Below, one piece after another: positions 51,943 to 59,898 of a DNA stretch of 64,000 nt (its first letter is position 1; each line of letters starts with the position of its first letter). The notes below the pieces were generated by a model. That model did not search any database and was not told the origin of the DNA. It was given only the letters and a program-made list of their open reading frames with translations. A program made the position numbers and the translations under genes. This DNA comes from Pseudomonas sp. MN1F (GTDB taxonomy: Bacteria > Pseudomonadota > Gammaproteobacteria > Pseudomonadales > Pseudomonadaceae), in the NCBI RefSeq assembly GCF_009391885.1, contig NZ_VZII01000047.1, forward strand, positions 100,251 through 164,250, in the 5' to 3' direction.

Positions 51943-52479
51943 ATGGCGCACCCTGCTCGTTGGACCGCGCTTTGCCTGCTACTGGTCGCCCTGTCTGCGG
52001 CGGCGGACTGGCGGGCGGAGCTGCCGGCGGCAAAACGGCTGGGTGCCGGTGAGTTCACCTGGTTTGGCCTGCGTCTTTACACAGCTCAATTGTGGGCAGT
52101 AGGCCCTGTTCATGACTGGAACCAGCCTTTCGCCCTTGAGCTGCTCTACCACCGCTCGCTGTCCAGGGACACCTTGGTGCAGGCCAGCCTCCAGGAAATG
52201 CGCCGCCTCGACGCGGGCAGCATGACGCCGCAGCAACGTGCCGCGTGGACCCATGCGATTGAGCAGGCATTCGTCGACGTGCATGCCGGTACGCGCATTA
52301 CTGGCCTGTACCTGCCGGGGCAGGGCTGTCGCTTCTACGTCGACGGCACGCTCAGCCGCGAAATTGCCGACCCGGTCTTTGCCCGCCAGTTCTTCGCCAT
52401 CTGGCTTGACCCACGCGCCAGGGATACCCAACTGCGCCAGCGCCTGCTTGGGCTGACTGGCAACGACCGAGGGCCATGA
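51943..52479 (+). CDS. Chalcone isomerase-like exported protein
   Basis: A 178-residue protein with a signal peptide (LCLLLVALSAAADW) and the chalcone-isomerase-like core: LGAGEFTWFGLRLYTAQLWAVG, LLYHRSLSRDTLVQASLQEMRR and ITGLYLPGQGCRFYVDGTLSREIADPVFARQFFAIWLD. It is the bacterial family lacking plant-like active-site features; function unknown. It is first in a four-gene operon ending in the Fe-S photolyase, and the LitR-type repeat lies just before it. The ATG at 51943 is preferred to the upstream GTG at 51928. Confidence 0.85.
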   Translation: MAHPARWTALCLLLVALSAAADWRAELPAAKRLGAGEFTWFGLRLYTAQLWAVGPVHDWNQPFALELLYHRSLSRDTLVQASLQEMRRLDAGSMTPQQRAAWTHAIEQAFVDVHAGTRITGLYLPGQGCRFYVDGTLSREIADPVFARQFFAIWLDPRARDTQLRQRLLGLTGNDRGP

Positions 52480-53018
52480 ACATGTACAAGGCGCTGTTGC
52501 TGGCTTTCTGTGTGCTGCTGGGCAGCTGTGGCAATGTCGGTGTCGAGCAGTATGCCCAGCAGCAACCCAAACTGGACCTGGCTGCGTTCTTCTCGCGACC
52601 GGTGCAGGCCTGGGGCATGTTCCAGAAGCGTTCCGGGGAGGTGGTCAAGCGCTTCCACGTGCGCATCGACAGCCACCGCGAAGGTGAGCGTCTGATTCTC
52701 GACGAGCAGTTTGTCTATAGCGATGGCACACGCCAGCAACGTACCTGGACGCTGGTGCCTGACGGCCCCGGCCGCTGGCGCGGAACGGCGGGGGACGTGA
52801 TCGGTGAGGCGCGAGGCGAAGTGGCGGGCAACGCGCTGCGATGGCGTTACCAGCTGGACCTGCCGGTTGACGGAAAGCACTGGCAAGTAGACCTGGACGA
52901 CTGGATGTACCTCATGGATGACGACACCCTGATCAACCGCTCGAGCATGAGCAAACTGGGCGTGGAGATAGGGCAGATCACCCTGTTCTTCCGCCGTCTG
53001 CCGGAGGGCACACCATGA
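52476..53018 (+). CDS. DUF3833-family lipoprotein
   Basis: A 180-residue lipoprotein: signal ending in the lipobox LLGSC (Cys about residue 18), then a DUF3833 core (FFSRPVQAWGMFQKRSGEVVKRFHVRIDS, LDEQFVYSDGTRQQRTWTLVPDGPGRWRGTAGDVIGEARGE, DDWMYLMDDDTLINRSSMSKLGVEIGQITLFFRR). The function is unknown. It overlaps the previous gene by 4 bases (ATGA) and the following gene by 4 bases. Confidence 0.87.
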   Translation: MNMYKALLLAFCVLLGSCGNVGVEQYAQQQPKLDLAAFFSRPVQAWGMFQKRSGEVVKRFHVRIDSHREGERLILDEQFVYSDGTRQQRTWTLVPDGPGRWRGTAGDVIGEARGEVAGNALRWRYQLDLPVDGKHWQVDLDDWMYLMDDDTLINRSSMSKLGVEIGQITLFFRRLPEGTP

Positions 53019-53320
53019 ACTTGATCGCGCTCACTCAACTGGTTTCGACCGGCGAGGCAAAGGAACTTGAACTGCTGTCGCTGGAAGGGGGCTTCTACCT
53101 CCTGCGCGCCTTGACTGACGTAGGCCCCGTGACCTTGAGCGATGCCCTCGGGCAGCCCGTTCGCGTGCGCTCCACTACTGAGCTGAGGCATTTGCTCGGC
53201 GGCCTGCCCCCCGTGCCGTGCATGCTGGTACAACAGGTGGTGCATGATGAGATGTGCGGGCAACGTGACGGCCCGATTGCGCCGCTGCGCCTGCCAATAT
53301 CGCTCGCCAGCCAGTGGTAG
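53015..53320 (+). CDS. Small conserved protein, DUF6482-like
   Basis: A 101-residue protein starting MNLIALTQLVSTGEAKELELLSLEGGFYLLRAL. It is mixed alpha/beta with no signal peptide and looks like the small DUF6482 proteins of pseudomonads; that assignment is tentative. It overlaps the lipoprotein gene by 4 bases and precedes the photolyase by 8 bases. Confidence 0.7.
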   Translation: MNLIALTQLVSTGEAKELELLSLEGGFYLLRALTDVGPVTLSDALGQPVRVRSTTELRHLLGGLPPVPCMLVQQVVHDEMCGQRDGPIAPLRLPISLASQW

Positions 53321-53328
53321 CCTGAGCG

Positions 53329-54855
53329 ATGCGTCTGGGCCTGGTGCTGGGTGACCAGCTGTCGTTCGACCTGGCAAGCCTGGCCACGCTTGACCCTGCC
53401 TGCGATGCGATCCTGATGGCGGAAGTTGAGGGTGAGGCCCGGTACGTGCCGCATCATCCGCTGAAGATCGTGCTTATCTTCAGTGCCATGCGGCATTTTG
53501 CCCAGGCCCTGCGGGAGCGGGGTTGGCAAGTGCATTATGTCGAGCTCGATGCTGACGGCAACAGCGGTAGCATCGTTGGCGAGTTGCGGCGCTGGCAACA
53601 CGCCTTGGGCGCCACCCACATTCACCTGACCGAGTGCGGGGAGTGGCGCCTGGAGCAGGCTTTGCGCGATGCCGGCTTGCCCCTTGTGTGGCATCGGGAT
53701 ACGCGTTTTCTATGCTCCCGCGAAGCCTTCGCGCGCTGGGCCGACGGGCGTCGCCAGCTGCGTATGGAGCACTTTTACCGTGGCATGCGCAAGCGAACCG
53801 GCCTGCTGATGGAGGCCGATGGCAGCCCGGCAGGTGGGGCCTGGAATTTTGATGGCGACAACCGCAAGCCGTTACCGCGCCAACTGCGCGGGCCGTTCGC
53901 TGCGCATTTCGCGCAGGACGGGATCACGGCAGCGGTGGTCGCCCTGGTACGTCAGCGCTTCAGCGACCACTATGGAGCCATCGACGGCTTCGACTACCCG
54001 GTGACCCATGCCGAGGCACGTCAGCTCTGGCAACATTTTCTGGACTTCGGGCTGGCGGCCTTTGGTGACTACCAGGACGCTATGGCCGAAGGCGAACCCT
54101 ACCTGTTCCATGCGCGCATCAGCGCGGCGCTCAACATCGGGCTGCTGGATCTGCGTGGCCTGTGCCAAGAGGTCGACAACGCCTGGCGCGAGGGGCGGGT
54201 GCCGCTCAATGCAGCCGAAGGTTTCATTCGCCAGTTGATCGGCTGGCGCGAATATGTGCGGGGCATCTATTGGCTGCGCATGCCGGAATATGCCGGGCTC
54301 AACCACCTGGGCAACGAGCGTGCGCTGCCGGCATTCTACTGGACCGGGCGCACCCGCATGCGCTGCATGGAGCAAGCTATCGGGCAGACCCTACGATTGG
54401 GGTACGCTCACCATATCCAGCGGCTGATGGTGACCGGCAACTTCGCATTGCTGGCCGGTATTGTGCCTAGCGCGATTTGTGAATGGTACCTGGCGGTTTA
54501 CATGGATGCCTTCGACTGGGTGGAGTTGCCCAACACGCTCGGCATGGTAATGCATGCCGATGGTGGCTACCTGGGGTCCAAGCCCTATTGCGCCAGTGGT
54601 CGTTACATCCAGCGCATGTCCGATCACTGCAAGGCGTGCAGCTACCGGGTCGACCAGGTGATCGAGGAAGATGCCTGCCCGTTCAATGCCCTTTACTGGC
54701 ATTTCCTCATTCGTCATCGGCCTCTGCTCTCGGCCAATCCGCGCCTGGCACTGGTCTATCGTAGCCTCGATCAGATGTCGGCCAGCCGTCGCGATGCGGT
54801 GTGGCAGCGTGGCCAGGTACTGTTGGCCCGGCTCGATGCCGCGCAACTGATATGA
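53329..54855 (+). CDS. Fe-S bacterial cryptochrome/photolyase-related protein (PhrB-type, (6-4) photolyase family)
   Basis: A 508-residue FAD-binding photolyase-related protein (MRLGLVLGDQLSFDLASLA at the N-terminus, QLIGWREYVRGIYWLRMPEY and CRMLVTGNFALLAGI-like helices forming the flavin site). Four cysteines, C346, C434, C437 and C450, show the 88/3/13 spacing of the 4Fe-4S ligands of Agrobacterium PhrB (350, 438, 441, 454). It likely repairs (6-4) UV photoproducts using light, or senses light. It ends the operon behind the LitR-type repeat and sits 36 bases from the convergent LOV gene. Confidence 0.92.
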   Translation: MRLGLVLGDQLSFDLASLATLDPACDAILMAEVEGEARYVPHHPLKIVLIFSAMRHFAQALRERGWQVHYVELDADGNSGSIVGELRRWQHALGATHIHLTECGEWRLEQALRDAGLPLVWHRDTRFLCSREAFARWADGRRQLRMEHFYRGMRKRTGLLMEADGSPAGGAWNFDGDNRKPLPRQLRGPFAAHFAQDGITAAVVALVRQRFSDHYGAIDGFDYPVTHAEARQLWQHFLDFGLAAFGDYQDAMAEGEPYLFHARISAALNIGLLDLRGLCQEVDNAWREGRVPLNAAEGFIRQLIGWREYVRGIYWLRMPEYAGLNHLGNERALPAFYWTGRTRMRCMEQAIGQTLRLGYAHHIQRLMVTGNFALLAGIVPSAICEWYLAVYMDAFDWVELPNTLGMVMHADGGYLGSKPYCASGRYIQRMSDHCKACSYRVDQVIEEDACPFNALYWHFLIRHRPLLSANPRLALVYRSLDQMSASRRDAVWQRGQVLLARLDAAQLI

Positions 54856-54891
54856 AAAAGCGAATTGGCCTGACCGGGTAGGGATGTTCAG

Positions 54892-55338
54892 TCAGCGCTC
54901 AGCCTGCCCCAGTTGCCGGCGCAACTCAGCCACTTCGGCCTCCAGCTCGCGTACCTTTTCCTCAGCGAAAATCTGTGCTGTGACGTCGCGCTGAATGCCG
55001 ATGTAGTACGTCAGCTGGTCCGCCTCGTTGCGCACGGGCGTGATCGATAATTCGTTCCAGAACAGGCTTCCGTCCTTGCGGTAGTTGCGCAGCACCTGGC
55101 GGCAGGGCTTGCCTTCGCGGATTGCCTTGCGGATGACTGCAAGGCTCTCCTGGTCATGATCCTGGCCCTGAAGAAAGCGGCAGTCCTGATAGAGGATGTC
55201 GTCCGCGTAGTACCCGGTGAGCTGCTCGAAAGCGGGGTTGACGTAGATAAGGATGCTGTCATCGCCTTCCTGCTCGGCGACGACGATGCCATCGTTTGAA
55301 TGCTCAACCATCAGTTGCAGGAGTTTCGCGTTTATCAT
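54892..55338 (-). CDS. Short LOV blue-light photoreceptor protein (PpSB1-LOV-like)
   Basis: A 148-residue stand-alone LOV domain. The adduct-forming Cys is C53 in YQDCRFLQGQDHDQES (usual NCRFLQ), and NYRKDGSLFWNELSITPVRNE and IGIQRDVT complete the FMN pocket. The C-terminal helix (EKVRELEAEVAELRRQLG) is a coiled coil for dimerisation. The length and sequence closely resemble the P. putida SB-LOV proteins as I recall them. The start at 55338 (MINAKLL) is chosen over the GTG at 55347. It is divergent from the MerR/LitR gene and may modulate that regulator. Confidence 0.95.
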   Translation of the reverse strand: MINAKLLQLMVEHSNDGIVVAEQEGDDSILIYVNPAFEQLTGYYADDILYQDCRFLQGQDHDQESLAVIRKAIREGKPCRQVLRNYRKDGSLFWNELSITPVRNEADQLTYYIGIQRDVTAQIFAEEKVRELEAEVAELRRQLGQAER

Positions 55339-55491
55339 GGGGCCCACCTACAGGCGTTTCGTATGCGATATGCGCAGCGTAGCTTCTATGCAGAAGGTTT
55401 CGGCGACGTGTGTTGCATCATGAACCAAGGCGGCTCAGCGCAGAAGGCGCATATGGGTTTAGAATGTTTCACCCTCTGGATGCCCCTGGTT

Positions 55492-56379
55492 ATGACTGAC
55501 GCCATTTCACCCGACCTGCTACCGATGCGCGATGTGGTCAGCTTGACCGGCGTCAACCCGGTGACCTTGCGTGCCTGGGAGCGGCGCCATGGCTTGATCA
55601 GCCCGCAGCGCACCGAGGGCGGCCATCGCCTGTACACGGCGCGGGATGTCCAGCGCATACGCGACATCTTGCGCTGGACTGGCAACGGCGTGCCGATCAG
55701 CAAGGTCGGTGAAAGGCTCGCAGGCCAGCCTGAGGTCTCTGCCCAGCAGCTCTCGGCCTTTGACCAATGGCGCGCCAGCGTGGCGCGCGCCGCCAAGGCT
55801 TTCGATGCAACGGCGCTTGAAGGCATCCATGGACAGTTGTGTACACTTTTCCCCACGGCCATCGTCCTGCGGGAAGTGCTGATGCCGGTTTGGCACGACT
55901 TGGCTGCAGGGGCTGCGCCAGGCGAGCGCAGCCAATGGGTGTTTCTCGACACGTTCTTGCGCGCACGCTTGCTGCTGCGTCTGCACATGAACCAGGCCGA
56001 TGCGCCGCGCGTGTTGCTGGCCGCTACCGAGGGGCAAGCCGAACTCAAGGTGTTGTGCGCCGGGCTACTGTTGAGCAGTGCGCAGCAGCGTATCGAAGTG
56101 CTCGGTTGCGGGCAGCCGCTGGAAGAGCTCCCTATCGTGTGTGCGGCGATGCGGCCTGCGGCACTGGTGATAAAAGTCCAGGCCCCGTTGAGCCCCGCCT
56201 TGATCAGGCGCTTGCGCGCGTTGCAGATGGAAATCGAATGCCCGCTGGCCTTGGTTGGCGAGGGGCTTGCCGATACTCAACCCGCCTTGAGTGAAATCCC
56301 GCTAGCTCTGCTGGACGAGGCTAGCGCTGACGCCGCGCGCATGCTGAACGCCTTGCACCGTGGTGCCCTCGACCTTTGA
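55492..56379 (+). CDS. MerR-family regulator, class II LitR (PplR)-like
   Basis: A 295-residue regulator: N-terminal MerR helix-turn-helix (MRDVVSLTGVNPVTLRAWERRHGLISPQRTEGGHRLYTARDVQRIRDI) and a C-terminal domain like the effector domain of LitR/CarH. I see no DxHxxG cobalamin-binding motif, as expected for class II LitR, which senses light through a partner LOV protein. It is divergent from the LOV gene (153 bases). A start at 55480 (MPLVMTD) is also possible. It is the likely binder of the TGTACA repeat at 51894-51917. Confidence 0.88.
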   Translation: MTDAISPDLLPMRDVVSLTGVNPVTLRAWERRHGLISPQRTEGGHRLYTARDVQRIRDILRWTGNGVPISKVGERLAGQPEVSAQQLSAFDQWRASVARAAKAFDATALEGIHGQLCTLFPTAIVLREVLMPVWHDLAAGAAPGERSQWVFLDTFLRARLLLRLHMNQADAPRVLLAATEGQAELKVLCAGLLLSSAQQRIEVLGCGQPLEELPIVCAAMRPAALVIKVQAPLSPALIRRLRALQMEIECPLALVGEGLADTQPALSEIPLALLDEASADAARMLNALHRGALDL

Positions 56380-56437
56380 TCGATGGCCGTGCGGCGCCCA
56401 TGGCACTCACTCCTTACCCATTGCGGGCACTCAGCCT

Positions 56438-56800
56438 TCAACCACCGGAACTACCACCACCTGAGCCACCCGTGCCGGAGCCGCTCGAGCCGCCAGCGCC
56501 ACCGCCAGGGTTCGTTCCTGTACCGTTGCCGCTTCCGCTATCCGTCCCTGAGCCATTGGTGGTGCCATCACCGCCGGTATTGTCGGTGCCATTGCTACCG
56601 GTATCGCCAGAGCCGGTACCCATGCCATCCCCAGGCGTGCCTGCGCCTGTAGCGCCGCCATTGCCATTCATGTGGCTGCTGTCTTGCATTTGCGTGCCTG
56701 GAGCGCGCTGGTCGTTCATGTCTGTGGCCGCCAGCACAAGCGGCGCGCTGGCGCCAAGGCACAGTGCCAACAACAACGAGTGGGGTTTGATGATCTTCAT
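56438..56800 (-). CDS. Small secreted Gly/Ser/Thr-rich low-complexity protein
   Basis: A 120-residue protein with a signal peptide (KIIKPHSLLLALCLGASAPLVLAATD) followed by MNDQRAPGTQMQDSSHMNG and then about 70 residues of Gly, Ser, Thr, Asn and Asp only, with GTGSG and GGSSGSG-type runs. There is no Cys. GGAGA precedes the ATG. It may be a small matrix-like, adhesive or ice/salt-related protein; no function can be assigned. It lies beside the light cluster but is not shown to belong to it. Confidence 0.72.
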   Translation of the reverse strand: MKIIKPHSLLLALCLGASAPLVLAATDMNDQRAPGTQMQDSSHMNGNGGATGAGTPGDGMGTGSGDTGSNGTDNTGGDGTTNGSGTDSGSGNGTGTNPGGGAGGSSGSGTGGSGGGSSGG

Positions 56801-56926
56801 GGTGTATCTCCGTTGGGATGTTCACCATTTCTTTGTCCTGCCTGGGTGGCGACCTGTGCGATGGCGCTGACGAGCGGAACGAACGGACTAGGCGCCACAT
56901 TTTGCGGCGCACATAGGCACGCCCCA

Positions 56927-57175
56927 TTAGCCCGGCTCCATTGCGGTGTTTTTCTTCCAGCCCCGCAGGTTCATGACGCACAGGCAGACCTGCAGAATGA
57001 TCAGCGCCCAGGCCTGCGCCTGCCATCCCCACAACCCCCACAGCACGTTGCTGCCTATGAAGCAGCAGAAGCCCAGCTTGCGTCTGTCCGGGCGCCTTGA
57101 ACCGATGCACCAGGCGGCCAGCACGGTAAGGACCATGGCGGGCCATTCGAGAAAGTCGATCCAGTCATTCATCAC
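56927..57175 (-). CDS. Small inner-membrane protein (three helices)
   Basis: An 82-residue protein with three hydrophobic segments (WPAMVLTVLAAWCIGS, LGFCCFIGSNVLWGLWGWQAQ, WALIILQVCLCVMNL). It has basic loops between them. It loosely resembles the half-transporters of the SWEET/PQ-loop or PnuC type because of the WGWQ segment, but is too short to assign. The two Met codons at the start are both possible. Confidence comes from the signal-rich, non-shadow composition. Confidence 0.55.
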   Translation of the reverse strand: MMNDWIDFLEWPAMVLTVLAAWCIGSRRPDRRKLGFCCFIGSNVLWGLWGWQAQAWALIILQVCLCVMNLRGWKKNTAMEPG

Positions 57176-57378
57176 GCGATACCCAAACTGATTGCGTTTC
57201 GATGTGGGACTGGCGAGCGCACACTCAGGTTCACATCGCTTTACCGACAGTCACGGTGGCCAGAATCATGGTAGAAGGAATATCGGATTGGCATGGAAAT
57301 CTCATGTAACGCGAAAACTATAGGATCCTCCTGATCCCTCTACCCACCCTCAACTGAACAAGAACAAAGGGGGCTTAC

Positions 57379-57612
57379 ATGAGTTGTTTAATCTGCGCCG
57401 GACAGGCTGAGTCCGTCGAATGCGACAGCGGCTGGGAAGAGCGGCGCTGCCCCCAGTGTGGTTGTTACCGGATGTCCCAATCGCTCATTCTGCGAATGAT
57501 GGAAGAGGGTCAGATTTTTGATGCCGAGCGGATGCGGCAATGGCTGACGTCCCGGCGCGATGTGATACCTGTTCCCTGCATTGATCATGGCCAGGCGATT
57601 TTGTTGCTGTAA
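57379..57612 (+). CDS. Small zinc-ribbon-like protein
   Basis: A 77-residue protein (MSCLICAGQAESVECDSGWEERRCPQCGCYRMSQSLILRMMEEGQIFD) with CxxC at residues 3-6 and CPQC at 24-27, i.e. a four-Cys zinc ribbon, followed by a helical region. GGGGG lies 7 bases upstream of the ATG. It ends in an inverted repeat. No family was recognised. Confidence 0.65.
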   Translation: MSCLICAGQAESVECDSGWEERRCPQCGCYRMSQSLILRMMEEGQIFDAERMRQWLTSRRDVIPVPCIDHGQAILLL

Positions 57613-57635
57613 TCGGACGATGCTCATCGTCCGAT
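57612..57635 (+). terminator. Perfect 11-bp inverted repeat after the zinc-ribbon gene
   Basis: ATCGGACGATG (57612-57622) and CATCGTCCGAT (57625-57635) are perfect complements around a 2-base centre, beginning at the stop codon. There is no U run after it, so it may act as a pause or mRNA-stabilising hairpin or as a factor-dependent terminator. Confidence 0.5.
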
Positions 57636-58009
57636 GGCTCGTCCGGAACTCAGGATTCAGCGGCGCAAAAAAAAACAGCGCGTACTCAATAGAACTTGAT
57701 CACAGACTATCGGGATCGCCGAAGAACATTTGGATTAGCCTTTAGGGCGGTGTTTTCAGCTAGAAAAACTAAAAATATACCCGTAAAAATACCCTCGATA
57801 CCCTCACATGGATCCGCGATCTGGAACGGCGATTTCTGACGGCTGCCGAGATGGAACCAGATGGAGCTCAGTGTACCTCCGTGGCGAGGGCGGCGGAACC
57901 GAGATGGATCCTGTTCGTATGCGATCGCTTGGCCGGGGCAGGCTACCATCGCTGGTAAAGTGTTCCGTGCGGGGGGACAGAAGCTGCCAACGGATGTGTG
58001 ATGGTTTCT
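57636..58009. other. Gene-free stretch at the left of the tRNA scar
   Basis: No coding sequence or RNA that I can support. It contains an A-rich tract (57668-57676) and an AT-rich stretch near 57750-57785, then GC-rich sequence leading up to the tRNA 3' fragment. The open frames here run through the tRNA remnant and look spurious. Confidence 0.5.
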
Positions 58010-58035
58010 GGGTTCGAATCCCTACGCTTCCGCCA
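58010..58035 (+). other. tRNA-Ser-like 3' fragment (probable integration-site scar)
   Basis: The segment holds a T loop (GGTTCGAATCC), the 3' half of a T stem, an acceptor strand CGCTTCC, a G discriminator and CCA. The acceptor-discriminator-CCA end is the same as that of E. coli serT (CGCTTCCGCCA). The matching 5' acceptor (GGAAGCG) and the anticodon arm are not present in the 95 bases upstream, so this is not a complete tRNA. With 12 bases between loop and discriminator it fits a normal tRNA, not tRNA-Sec (13). Such fragments mark att sites of integrated elements. Confidence 0.7.
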
Positions 58036-58047
58036 CTAATTCTCATT

Positions 58048-58076
58048 AAAGCCCTGATTTTTTGGGGCTTTTTTGT
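58048..58076 (+). terminator. Rho-independent terminator after the tRNA fragment
   Basis: A stem of AAAGCCC (58048-58054) with GGGGCTTT (58064-58071) and a T-rich tail, as expected downstream of a tRNA gene. Its retention next to the 3' fragment suggests that this is the original chromosomal flank of the tRNA. Confidence 0.75.
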
Positions 58077-58455
58077 GCCTGTGTGTTTTTGGTCCCCCAT
58101 CTGGTCCCCCATTTTTAGTGTGGCTTATGCTGGTTTGCTGCGGATTGTGATGGACATATGGCCTAACAACTCACGTTTGGAAGGGAGCGATTTTTCCAAG
58201 GCAGCCTAGGTATGCTTGGCTCTTGCCGGCAGCTATCGACCCGGCGCCTGAATATTGGGGTCGCTTCGCGACACATCGCCGATACGCGCGGCTCTCACAG
58301 AGGCTGGCGCAGGTCTGGAAGCTGGTGATATTCCTATGGGAACCGGTTTGCCGCGATGAGGCCTGAACTGCTAAACACAAGGCCTTGGATCGATGCCGGC
58401 CATCAGACCGTCGCTATCGTCCTATGATGGATCAACATAGCAGAATGGGCAGAGC
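58077..58455. other. Gene-free gap right of the tRNA scar
   Basis: I see no supported gene between the terminator and the first small gene at 58456. Open frames are short and lack ribosome sites. Confidence 0.5.
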
Positions 58456-58665
58456 ATGAAGCGAACCTTGGAAGGCATGGCCAAAGCCGGCGAGCCGCTA
58501 CTGCGCGAAGCCCTTGATGCGATAAGGGCGCATCAGGCCGCGCAAGATAACGGGGCATCTCCAGAGACAATCGAGCGGCTTAGAGTGTTGGCTGACTCCG
58601 TTTATCACGCGGTAGTGGATTTCCAGGTGCTTGAAGCCGGCAGTTTGTCTGAATCAATTCACTGA
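58456..58665 (+). CDS. Small alpha-helical orphan protein, tandem paralogue 1
   Basis: A 69-residue soluble protein (MKRTLEGMAKAGEPLLREALDAIRAHQAAQDNGASPETIERLRVLADSVYHAVVDFQ). Its residues 19-58 align with the next protein (LDAIRAHQAAQDNG against IEAMRRYHEAQDTG, and ETIERLRVLADSVYHAVVDFQ against IEVERLRLIAESLFQAVTDYQ). No family recognised. The two genes are 13 bases apart, so this pair arose by duplication. Confidence 0.6.
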   Translation: MKRTLEGMAKAGEPLLREALDAIRAHQAAQDNGASPETIERLRVLADSVYHAVVDFQVLEAGSLSESIH

Positions 58666-58678
58666 TATCGAGGCACTG

Positions 58679-58885
58679 ATGCCCAAACAGTCGAAGATTT
58701 TGCCGCCCGACCACCCAGCCTACACCGAGGCAATTGAGGCAATGCGCCGCTACCACGAAGCGCAGGATACCGGCGCGCCTGCGATAGAGGTGGAAAGATT
58801 ACGCCTGATAGCTGAGTCTCTGTTCCAAGCTGTAACCGACTATCAAATGAAAGCCTTTGGCCACGGCGGCGGAACTATTCACTGA
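58679..58885 (+). CDS. Small alpha-helical orphan protein, tandem paralogue 2
   Basis: A 68-residue protein starting MPKQSKILPPDHPAYTEAIEAMRRYHEAQDTGAP, homologous to the previous gene, with a different N-terminal leader (KILPPDHPAYTEA) and a more basic surface. The frame is open upstream to 58631, but the ATG at 58679 is chosen because that extension overlaps the first gene. Function unknown. Confidence 0.6.
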   Translation: MPKQSKILPPDHPAYTEAIEAMRRYHEAQDTGAPAIEVERLRLIAESLFQAVTDYQMKAFGHGGGTIH

Positions 58886-59217
58886 TTGGCAGTTGCGCGG
58901 AAGATGGTACGTCCTGAGAAAGTCTGCTTTCGACCCAAAGCAAACATGCCGCTCGAATGTTACGGGGTGGGTAACCCAACGCGGTGTGCTTCAGCGCTTC
59001 CACTCATCGGTTTCCCTTTAGCACCGGCTTATACCCGAGCAGGGCAATGGCCGGTTCAAGGCTCTCGTCCAGAGGTACCAGCAGGTCGTGAAGGCTATCA
59101 ACGCTTGCCCTGCTGCGCTCGGCTAGCAGGCCCTGCGCCGCGTAGAGAACGTCGTGATGATTCAGGCGGCCGGGCAGCGATCATGCCAGAGGCCTCTGAT
59201 GGTCAAAGGCGTGCCAG
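58886..59217. other. Gap with a probable decayed coding segment
   Basis: No intact gene. From about 59040 one plus-strand frame reads GNGRFKALVQRYQQVVKAINACPAALG, then a TAG, then QALRRVENVVMIQAAGQ, which has the look of a broken helical protein of unknown family. I could not assign it. Confidence 0.35.
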
Positions 59218-59778
59218 CTAGCGTAGCGACATGACTGCGTTTTGCACGGGTAACCGGGATTGCTCCGGGTGCTGCTGCATGAAATGCTTGATCGCTTGGC
59301 CCTGCCGGTCCACGACGCACACGTTCACGGTAGCGTGAGGGACCGTGCATTCGTCCAGTGCGAGAAATCCGCAGTTCATCACGCCGTAGAGCGCGACCGG
59401 CTGAGCGACGGATGAGCAGTCATACACCATCTCCCCAAGGTAGTTGAGCTTCCCTTGATTAACGGTGAACCGCAGCGGGCTGGAATACGGGCCCATGACC
59501 CCGCGGCGGTGCCCCAGGCGAGTGACTTCATATTCCCCGGCGGGCAACCACGCCGAGTAATCGTCCTTGGGCCCCCAGCCATAGGTCTTGTGACTATTGA
59601 TGTCCTGGAATTCCAGGTAGGTGCCATAAGGGCCACCTCCTATCAGCGCGCCGATCACAAGGCCGGCATTTTGCGCGTTATAAGTGGTTGAATCCAATGC
59701 CATCTCAGTGGGTATTTGCGAGCAACCGGCCAATAGTCCTATCAGGCCGATTGCGACGATGTGGTGCGAGCAAAGCAT
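59218..59778 (-). CDS. Small lipoprotein of unknown function
   Basis: A 186-residue lipoprotein: signal ending in the lipobox LLAGCS (Cys about residue 19), then a soluble, mainly beta-rich domain (GGGPYGTYLEFQDINSHKTYGWGPKDDYSAWLPAGEYEVTRLGHRRGVMGPYSSPLRFTVNQGKLNYLGEMVYD) resembling peptide- or saccharide-binding lipoprotein folds. Divergent from the lipoprotein gene at 59899. It has no obvious homologue I can name. Confidence 0.68.
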   Translation of the reverse strand: MLCSHHIVAIGLIGLLAGCSQIPTEMALDSTTYNAQNAGLVIGALIGGGPYGTYLEFQDINSHKTYGWGPKDDYSAWLPAGEYEVTRLGHRRGVMGPYSSPLRFTVNQGKLNYLGEMVYDCSSVAQPVALYGVMNCGFLALDECTVPHATVNVCVVDRQGQAIKHFMQQHPEQSRLPVQNAVMSLR

Positions 59779-59898
59779 TCCATTACCTCGGTGAAAAAAA
59801 GGAAACGCTGTTGGAATAGGCGCGCTAGACGGCCGCTACCGCCTTCACTAGGATGGCGGCCTTTCGCTTTCCTGTGGAATCAAGGACGATACATCAAC

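Noticed and set aside
55492..56379. B12-binding (class I CarH/LitR) role for the MerR regulator
   Set aside because: No DxHxxG-type cobalamin motif in the C-terminal domain.
58010..58035. tRNA-Sec (selC) identity for the tRNA fragment
   Set aside because: There are 12 bases between the T loop and discriminator, whereas selC has 13; the end matches tRNA-Ser.
57804..58112. Minus-strand 102-codon frame across the tRNA remnant
   Set aside because: It spans the tRNA fragment and terminator and has no recognisable domain.
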